From Hyphodiscus hymeniophilus (Eukaryota; Ascomycota; Leotiomycetes; Helotiales; Hyphodiscaceae), in assembly GCA_016508695.1 (NCBI GenBank), contig VNKQ01000007.1, positions 372,001 through 436,000 on the forward strand: a DNA stretch of 64,000 nt, read 5' to 3'. The translations under genes and the position numbers were made by a program. Positions 57,075-64,000 of the stretch are shown in pieces (positions within the stretch are counted from its first letter, which is position 1; each line of letters begins with the position of its first letter). A model generated the notes under the pieces. The model had not been told where the DNA came from and did not search any database. It was given only the letters and a program-made list of their open reading frames with translations.

Positions 57075-58662
57075 CCCTACTGTACGATTACCTCCCGATC
57101 ATCCAGATGTCATGCCCCCTCCATCATCAGGTGACATCGTATCGAGAGGAGTAGAGGAGAAAAAGGGAGAGCAGGGGCCGAAGAGAGAAGAAAGGAGGTG
57201 GAGACCGCGCGCAACGCTTATTCTGCCGTGCATCTCGGCTTTGACCCCCTTCTCCTGCTTCTCAGGTTCTCACTGGCTCGACTTGAGTCGAATCCTTGGA
57301 TGGGTGGAGGGGTTCAAGCTGCTTCGAGCTTGGCGTCATCACATGTCAACTCCCTACCCCCACCTGCCTACTCGGTCAAAAGAAACTTGCATGAGGCTGA
57401 CATCACTCAGAGGAGGAAAGCGAAAGCGTTGTACCTCATTCTATGCCACCACAGAATAGTCTGAATAGAAAGTTCTACGGAATATCTATTCTGCGGCTTC
57501 ATGACAGCGCGGGAACAGATCATTCCTCTTCCTTGGTACGATCTGCCGGAAGAAATGTCGCCCTGTAAAAGCATCCTTACATGGCATGAGTGCAGGAATT
57601 CGCTGCGAGCGGGCCCCTCGAAGCAATGCGTAAAGAGTCGCAAGACGCTCTTCTTCGATGTGCATACTCCCAGAGTATAGATGCTAGTTAGTGCATCGCT
57701 TTGAGAAGCTTCGGCTGCAGGACAAAGCTACCCAATGGTACAATCAATAGAGAGAGGAAACCGCAGATGGGCGCAAGATCGTCATCTCGAGAGACCGGCA
57801 ATGGTATCATGATCGACCACTGTCTACGAGAAAGTCTATACTGATGAGATCATGTTCAGCACCGTACTAAGTGAGGATGCAAACGTTGATGTGTAAGATC
57901 CGGGACTAGGCTTCTCCGCAGCGTCAATGGTCGCCGCTGCTCGGATGTGTGCTGCAGACGTGATCAAACGATTTTCGGCGCCAGATCCTACGTAGCAAGC
58001 CAGTCGATCTTCTCAATCTGGCATACAGATAAGGGGGAAATTATCCCACTACCTATCTCAAAACATCCGTACAGCTCAACTGTGATTCTTCTCAGAGAAG
58101 ACACACATGAGCCTCATGAATAGAATGCATGCATTCCAAGAGATGTCTAACGACTCCAAATTCGTCGTAAGTGACATTCGGAACCACCTTGCACAGTTCT
58201 TTACGAATACGTCTGGGGGAGTCAGCCGCTTGTGCTCGGTGCGAGGTTTTTGTGGTGAGTTTGCTGAGATTTGAGGATGTGCGTGAGGTGCTTGTTTTCA
58301 TGGGCGGGTCATGGTTTGGTTCGCTGGCAGTGGAACTGTGGGGCGAGGTCTCATGTTGGAGAGATGGGAATGTGAGGAAGTGGTACCATGGGATGTGGGA
58401 TGTGTGATGCCATGGCTTTATGCTCTTTCATGATTCTAGCTGTGCTTAAAAGAGGCCTACATTGCCCTTAAAGCATATAATAGGTATCTCATCTGATTAG
58501 CTTTTATTGCCGTTCTATCTCTCTGATTCTCTCATCATCGTCCCGTATCACTCTATACTGTTGGGTTTGATGTGAAAACCAGATACAGCTAACAGCACGG
58601 TCAGAAGGCCTGAGGAACAGGTGTTTGTCTACTTGGCCGAAGAGTGAAAGAAAGCACCCGAT

Positions 58663-60213
58663 CTAGCACACGAATGCATAACTACCGAGCATGGCATACA
58701 CCCGCCACGGATCCCTCCATTCTCCAGACTCGACGACATCCGCGACGCGCGCCGCGTTCGGGATCCCATGATAGTCGGCCATGAAGCGCAGCTGCGCGAC
58801 CACCCAATCGCGCAGCGCCACGGGACATGCGCTCGACTGCGCTGCCACGTACAGTGGATATATCAATCTGTAGCAGGGCAGGTGATGGGTGGGATCTGGG
58901 CCGGTCCAGTGCGTGGAGGGCATGGGGGATGCTCGTCTATATGTGTACGCCGAGCTGCTCGAGGGGTCGACGGATACGTCCCCGATGTTTTGCGGGACGG
59001 AAGCGCAGATGTCGGAGATCATGACCTCGATCGTCGCTGTTGCTTGTTGGGGCAGCGGGGATGTTGTGGGAGGTGGACTGCGGACTTCGTTGATGGGGAG
59101 GGAGCGGGAGAGGAGGGCTTCGTTGATCAGGATACGCGTTAGGCGGAGAAGATTCCACATCTGCCCGATCTGTTCGTTCGGGTATATGTGGTGGTGTGCT
59201 TCCCAGTGATGGCTTGATTTCTCCCTCACTTGAACAGTCTCGTATTGCCAAGCTGGCTGGACATCTAAAGACAACTCCAGGAATCTCTCGTCGAGGTTCT
59301 TGAGCGCGGAGATTGCTACATCGTCAGGCATGCAGCCGTTCTCGAGTTCGTTTCTCAGCTCGGCGAAATCAATCATCAGATCCGATTCTCTCGCTTTGGC
59401 ATCCGGAGTGTGGGTATGAGACGCTATCTTGGCTCTCAGGGCCATGATATCCTTTGGAATTGGCCTGTGACTGGTCACGGAGCTGATGACCCCATTCGTG
59501 GTAACGCGAACCAGCATCCGCACGGCTATCGGATCATCAAATTGCGCATCTCCTCTCATGTTCACCAGCGTCAAAGCTCCCTTCAGATGAGCAGCCCAAG
59601 ATCCCTCGTAATGAGGTTCTTGATTCGTGATCTTCTCATAGAGATCAAGAAGAAGACTTGCAAGCATGGTAGAGTCTTTCTTCACAAGTTCGGGGTCTTG
59701 GAGGGCTTTATTCATGAGCCGCAACGCCGAGACGTAGGATCGCCTGGCCGCCGACTGTGCATTTGGAGCATGGCGTTGGTAGTTGAGATATGCAAGAGCT
59801 ACAGCATCCATGCTCGTAGTCAGATGTTCGTCCTTGGATATTGGCGAGCATATCGTCTCGAGAAAGTCCAAAGGCTTCAGGGCGCCAACGACGTAGTTGT
59901 AATAGAAGAGATCTTTGGCTTGGCTTGCCATGGGTATGCTGAGAGACTGGGGTATAGCTCCAGCATGACGAAAGATTGAGACCATACCAAGAGGTATAGG
60001 TAAGGGTTCCGACCTCGATCTGGTAGCACCCTGGACCTTTCTTTGGATAGAGAAGCTTTCATCCGTCACACGCAGAGCTTCCGTATTGCGGTATCCATGG
60101 CATAGTAGCTTTGCTCTCCGGCACTGGGAGCAGCCTTCTTCTCTCAGATCGCAAACGAGTTTACGTCTTCTGCACGGCAAACATGCCTTTGATGGTTTCC
60201 CACGGTACACCAT
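58663..60213 (-). CDS. Intronless Zn(II)2Cys6 transcription factor
   Basis: One exon of 516 residues. The zinc cluster lies at the very N-terminus, KACLPCRRRKLVCDLREEGCSQCRRAKLLC, with Cys spacing 2-6-6-2-6 and the basic RRRK between Cys 2 and 3. The compact loop between Cys 3 and 4 and the following HGYRN are typical of regulators of the DUF3468/Fungal_trans_2 class. The rest is a helical regulatory region with AKDLFYYNYVVGALKPLDFLETI, LLLDLYEKITNQEPHYEGSWAAHLKGALTLVNMRG (the conserved middle of the class) and a C-terminal PVALRDWVVAQLRFMADYHGIPNAARVADV. The target genes are unknown. It stands alone between two gene-poor stretches, which gives no hint of a biosynthetic cluster within the window. 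Confidence 0.93.
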   Translation of the reverse strand: MVYRGKPSKACLPCRRRKLVCDLREEGCSQCRRAKLLCHGYRNTEALRVTDESFSIQRKVQGATRSRSEPLPIPLGMVSIFRHAGAIPQSLSIPMASQAKDLFYYNYVVGALKPLDFLETICSPISKDEHLTTSMDAVALAYLNYQRHAPNAQSAARRSYVSALRLMNKALQDPELVKKDSTMLASLLLDLYEKITNQEPHYEGSWAAHLKGALTLVNMRGDAQFDDPIAVRMLVRVTTNGVISSVTSHRPIPKDIMALRAKIASHTHTPDAKARESDLMIDFAELRNELENGCMPDDVAISALKNLDERFLELSLDVQPAWQYETVQVREKSSHHWEAHHHIYPNEQIGQMWNLLRLTRILINEALLSRSLPINEVRSPPPTTSPLPQQATATIEVMISDICASVPQNIGDVSVDPSSSSAYTYRRASPMPSTHWTGPDPTHHLPCYRLIYPLYVAAQSSACPVALRDWVVAQLRFMADYHGIPNAARVADVVESGEWRDPWRVYAMLGSYAFVC

Positions 60214-60829
60214 GACCTGACGAGCTCAGAGAGGTGTTGGCAACAGAACTTCTGGGTAACACTGCGGGGACCGCAACCACTATGAGAACCTGGCGAGCCT
60301 TTACTGCCCCATCGTCGTATGATTCACATGTTGCGTTGGATTGGGAAGAAGATCAAAAGGTGGTGAATCGAGCCAGTCGAGATGAAAGCGACCGAGAAGC
60401 GAGAAAAGCTAGACCCGTTCTGGCAACATTGGCTTTTGGTTTGATCTGAACTCTATGATTCTCTCGAACCATTTTCAAATTTCTGTACTTATCTCTTCTG
60501 TCAGGTCATTGTCAGACTTTACCAGCGAAGACATCTCCACGGGGTCGAGTCCTCGGTCGACTTGATCCCTGATGATTCATATCTTTACTAACACCTGTCC
60601 AACGACTTCCTTCAAATTTCAGGCTCACGAAAACTATCTCATTAAAGTGCACAACCGCCTTTCATTCTTGCATGTATTCATCAAGCATCCTCTTTGTATA
60701 TTTGAATTTTCTCACTGGTATTCAAAATCCTGATCTTAAACCTCAGAGCCTGTTTTGGGAGGAGTAGGCCTTCTGATGTGCAAATTGACCCTTGCATGGG
60801 TTTTATATCATTGGAGCTGCAAACTTTGA

Positions 60830-61213
60830 TTGCGAATGGTGGTTCTATGTAGATCTCCTAGAACTGCTGTCGACGTATTGACCGCTTTGCGCCACTCTTC
60901 CATCGTATGTTGCAGGTTTAATGTGTTCATGATGGGGCAGACAAGCGACCCAGCCATCCGTATATACTTCATTCATGACCTGGAAGAGCCTCGGACAATA
61001 TCTCTGATAGTGCAAGATTCAGGCCCACCACAACACTTCAAATTTCTCAGAAGAATGGATCAAGAAGTTCTACAAGCGGCCATTATGCACAGGAGGGCTG
61101 AAGCATGGTCGCAGATGCTCTTGTTGTCCGAGGAATGTTCTTCGGTGTCGCTTTCGATTCGCGATTGGCTTTGCTCGGAGAAGGAGCGTGATGAGTCAAG
61201 GCAATGCTTGTAG
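60830..61213 (+). CDS. Doubtful small open frame, unknown
   Basis: An uninterrupted frame of up to 127 codons; the part from the ATGs at 60930-60935 onward (about 93 codons) has a protein-like composition, with mixed charged and hydrophobic periodicity (LRRMDQEVLQAAIMHRRAEAW). A CAG just before GTTTAATG at 60917-60918 could be an acceptor, hinting at an upstream exon, but no partner exon was identified. I do not recognise a family. It may be a small lineage-specific gene, a decayed gene fragment or chance. Confidence 0.2.
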   Translation: MRMVVLCRSPRTAVDVLTALRHSSIVCCRFNVFMMGQTSDPAIRIYFIHDLEEPRTISLIVQDSGPPQHFKFLRRMDQEVLQAAIMHRRAEAWSQMLLLSEECSSVSLSIRDWLCSEKERDESRQCL

Positions 61214-63191
61214 ACGCACTTTGAGATCTGTGATCTAATTTAGTGAGAACCTAGATCTCCATTCACTGCTTTCGAAGAGCGTTCAGACCTGATAATAACG
61301 GAATTTGGCGGGGATTGGTGCTCGGCGTCGCCGTTGCTTCCCAAAAGATGCCCTGTTCACTGTGGTAGGGTATAACTCCTAAGATGGGCACATGTAGGCT
61401 TTGAGCTGGTTGCTGAGGTCTTGAGTATAGTCGAACGTCACAGCTTCATCCCACTTCCCAAATATATCCTTAAACTCCGCAAATTCTGACGATGTTGATG
61501 TGAGTTCGAGAGATGGTCGCCGCTCTGTGCGTACGGAAGGAAATAGGTGGATATGCAGCTGTTGAGAAGGAGGCTTTCCATGTATCGAAAATTGAGTTAC
61601 GACTGAAACTGATAATAGTAGTCTTCAACAGTAAATAATGAATCAGTTGATAGTCAAACTACGGAAACTGCAATAAAAACCTCTCCCTTTGGGAGTGGGC
61701 TGACAGATAGTTAATTTTCGAGTAGCACGATAGTCGTCAGCCTTCAGACGGAGCTGGTACTTTACCTAACCGCTGATCGAAAGTTTTGAGAGATATGCCG
61801 TAACTCAGGGTATTCCGAAATCGTCTCAAGTTCTGAGCCGATAGAGATCCATCCCCAGTGGGAGATCGCAGAAAACTTTGCATCAAAGACTTAAGAATGT
61901 ATGAAGCCTTAACCACCCCGGGGCGAAATTGGTCAAAGTTTTCTGCTTCTATTCTCGAAGACTCAAAGAAGCTGACGGAAGTGATGATCTGGTTGTCTAA
62001 AAATTGTGCCTGTAAGGTGCCTCAGTCTGGGCCCTTTTCATCGTTGACAGGCTTTCAAACAGCTTGGCAAAAGGTTAATCACAACCCAAAGTGACGCGAA
62101 ACCGCCAGCAACCCAGTCCATGATTAACAATTTTTATGATTTGCACTCGCAAAATGCCTATCAACTCGTCCGAGACGCGGGTCAAGTCATTTGAGGGGCC
62201 TTCTTGTCAATGCTAGCAGAGAAGATGAAAAATTCCCAACACCATATGCATAACATTAGGGCTTCTTCAAATTTCTGATTCGAATGAGGATGTGCTAAGT
62301 CCAAGACCAATGTTATGAACGGAGATGAGCGAACGCTTGACCAGCTGTTCAGCCCACAATGAACTGCATTTTGGGGCTCTTGGCAGTTACAAATTCCAAG
62401 CGTCATTGCAAAGGGCATGTTCAAACGAGCAATCCCAACAAAAAAGAAGTCGTCAAGCTATCAATACACAGAGTGTTTGAGATCAGAAGGACTATCGGCT
62501 CGAAGCACCTTCCTCAGTGGAAGATCGACACGTGACCCTCGTACACCCCCCTTGAAAATTGTCCTTCATTGATTGATCTGCGCATTCAACAACTCAGTGA
62601 AACGCGCCAGCGAATACAGCATGAAGAATATCAAGGCAAAAACTTCCAGCTTAAAAGGCGAGTCGTCAAACGGTGATTTGTTTGTGGCTGTCCACGTTCA
62701 GATGGCGATGAAACGTCTGAAGCCGGTACAACTACTGTGGGGAATTCGAGACATGTGTCAGGGCCTGGTAAAGCAACCACAGGTCGCAGAGAACATCGGC
62801 ACCAACTGCTTTCACCCCATATTCTGTCTGCACTGAAGCGATTCACTACTGGAGCCAACAAGATCCAATGCTCTTCGTTACAGCCTCAGGTTGCTCCAGT
62901 CTTGCGCCTCCAGAGAGGGACGGAGGTGACGCGCATTTCAGCCAATGCGTCGCCGCCGATGCTCCTAATTCAATTCAAACGCTTGTCAGATGATACAGGT
63001 GTCAAAGGAACACAGTGCATTCGATGAACAATGTCCTTTCTCTTGTTGGTTGCGGCATTTTTGAGAAGCAGATCGGAAGGCACTATGGGAGGCTGAGGCC
63101 GAGCGCCAAAGACTTGTCACATCGATCCTCCGGAAACACACCTGAAGGACGCTTTGTCGTCCCGAGGTCGCTTAAGGAACTTGCCTCCGAG

Positions 63192-63233
63192 ATCTTGTCT
63201 ACTCTTGTCTAATCTTGTCTTATCTTGTCTAAT
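63192..63233 (+). repeat. 10-bp tandem repeat ATCTTGTCTA
   Basis: Four units of consensus ATCTTGTCTA, with one or two substitutions in two of them. A simple tandem array with no evident role. Confidence 0.9.
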
Positions 63234-63548
63234 GTGGCTAGGTACAAGTACTTACTAGTTAGGGGTGACGGTTGCTCCCCAGGCAGGATCCACTGGTGCG
63301 GCGATGTTTGAGGCTCACTCATGGAGTAAGACTCCAGTCGTCTAAGTTACTGCTGTAGCAGTGTTGACAGATCAGACCCTCCTACCTCGCCTCTACGATC
63401 CTGGTTCCAGGTATTAGCAAGGTGAGGCAAGCTTTGGGACTTAACCGGTGCCAGTCTTTAGTCGACCGGGGAATCCCAAACTCAGCAAGCGCTGTCGTCT
63501 TGAGACGGGGTCTGCATGTTGAAAGCAGAGGGATGAGGAAGTCGCTCA

Positions 63549-63554
63549 TATAAA
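63549..63554 (+). promoter_or_regulatory. TATA box of the gene at 63709
   Basis: A perfect TATAAA lies about 155 bp before the ATG and is followed by a pyrimidine-rich, T-run leader (63580-63660). Spacing and context fit a strongly expressed fungal gene. Seen by motif only. Confidence 0.55.
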
Positions 63555-63708
63555 GCTCTCATACTTGCTCACACCAGTTCAATTTTCTTCTCCACACAAT
63601 CATTACATTCTTCATCAACTCCTGGTTCGAGTTTTTTTTTGTCTACCTTGCATTCATTCGTTCTAGTCAAACTTTAAACTGCCGGCCAGTCTTTACATTA
63701 CCTTCACC

Positions 63709-64000
63709 ATGCATACCCCCTCCCTTGTTCAACTTTTGGCTGTCGCCTTATGTGCCTCGCCCATTATCTCTGCTTTGGCCATTCCAGCCTCGGCAGACTT
63801 GGACAGAAGAGATCTGGTTCGTAGCCACATACTCCTTACTTACTCCGGCTCTAATCCATTCTAGAACGGCAATGATCTAATATCTCGCCAATACATTGGG
63901 ACTCGTAAGTCCCCCTACTGGAATTCAAGGAGCGAGCGGCTGACCATAAATCTTACAAGGCGAGCCCCATCACACTGAGAAGCAAATTGCTGCCAAGAAA
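63709..64000 (+). CDS. 5' part of a small secreted protein gene, cut by window edge
   Basis: Three exons are visible: 63709..63816, 63865..63904, and 63960 onward to the window end. The donors are GTTCGT and GTAAGT and the acceptors CTAG and CAAG; the frame is continuous. The N-terminus MHTPSLVQLLAVALCASPII then SALA is a clear signal peptide with cleavage expected after Ala-Leu-Ala. The mature part begins IPASADLDRRDL and NGNDLISRQYIG, then continues with a His/Lys-rich piece (EPHHTEKQIAAKK). RR in DLDRRDL could be a Kex2-type processing site, as in propeptides of fungal secreted proteins. The protein class cannot be told: it may be an effector-like protein, a processed peptide precursor or an enzyme proregion. 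A TATA box upstream suggests regulated high expression. Confidence 0.7.

Larger units (their letters stand above)
54981..58662. other. Gene-poor 3.7 kb region rich in simple repeats upstream of TBP
   Basis: No gene is supported. The left end must contain the TBP promoter. Low-complexity tracts are dense: GGTGGAG-type purine repeats at 55150-55192, GGAAGGAAGG at 55880-55912, a TTCTCCTT pyrimidine tract at 56208-56252, CCCCAT repeats near 56448-56480, a 7-bp TGTTGAC array at 56563-56595 and a 5-bp ACTGC array at 57052-57074. Strand-asymmetric purine and pyrimidine runs dominate 55.0-56.3 kb. The function, if any, is unknown. Confidence 0.6.
60214..63708. other. Gene-poor 3.5 kb region
   Basis: No firmly supportable gene. 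It includes the promoter of the zinc-cluster gene at its left, one doubtful open frame at 60830-61213 described separately, a 10-bp tandem repeat near 63192, and the TATA-bearing promoter of the gene at 63709. Short open frames at 61858-62094 and 62573-63212 have no recognisable features and may be remnants of older sequence. Confidence 0.5.

Noticed and set aside
61858..62094. 78-codon frame in the right-hand gene-poor region
   Set aside because: Composition is protein-like but there is no domain, no upstream exon and no promoter features; not enough to call a gene or a transposon remnant.

Overview
The window comes from the nuclear genome of a filamentous ascomycete (Pezizomycotina). The evidence is compact genes with 46-60 bp GT-AG introns carrying CTAAC/CTGAC-like branch points, two Zn(II)2Cys6 regulators, an RTA1-family protein, a secreted glutaminase of the GtaA type, a heme-thiolate peroxygenase, and fungal NOT1, Cdc15, MGM101 and biotin ligase. 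A leotiomycete-like origin is my guess from overall protein flavour; I could not test it. No bacterial operon, CRISPR array, rRNA or convincing tRNA was seen.

Layout. 0-10 kb: 3' end of an amino-acid transporter, an HD-domain cyanamide hydratase-like gene, a three-LIM protein, a monocarboxylate-type MFS transporter and an RTA1-like membrane protein. 11-15 kb: a housekeeping block with a mitochondrial slant: MGM101 (mtDNA maintenance), a 77-residue twin CX9C protein resembling COA4/CMC3 split over four tiny exons, and biotin-protein ligase, the last two head to head across 93 bp. 15-25 kb: a zinc-cluster regulator whose reading frame needs two GC-AG introns, a minisatellite, a repeat-containing protein of unknown function, a TANGO2/NRDE protein and a TB2/DP1/HVA22 (REEP-like) protein. 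24.6-25.3 kb: a gene-free stretch crowded with short perfect inverted repeats. 25.8-34.2 kb: a nutrient-uptake and secretion region (glutaminase, amino-acid permease, peroxygenase). 35-54 kb: core cell machinery: NOT1 of CCR4-NOT, an F-BAR/SH3 cytokinesis protein, seipin, an SR140/U2SURP-like splicing factor, a flavin oxidoreductase and TATA-binding protein. 55-64 kb: gene-poor, with simple repeats, one intronless zinc-cluster regulator and the first exons of a small secreted protein at the right edge.

Most genes are independent transcription units. Plausible functional links are the mitochondrial trio at 11-15 kb, and glutaminase next to an amino-acid permease, where extracellular glutamine cleavage and amino-acid uptake would complement each other. 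Gene expression machinery (NOT1, SR140, TBP) is spread between 35 and 55 kb without operon-like organisation.

The least explained signal is a family of hairpins sharing the core GTC-GCTRT-GAC, with different but self-complementary flanks. They are clustered at 24.6-25.2 kb, with one more copy at 32.57 kb. All exon boundaries were derived by hand from splice signals, frame continuity and family knowledge; no alignment was run.
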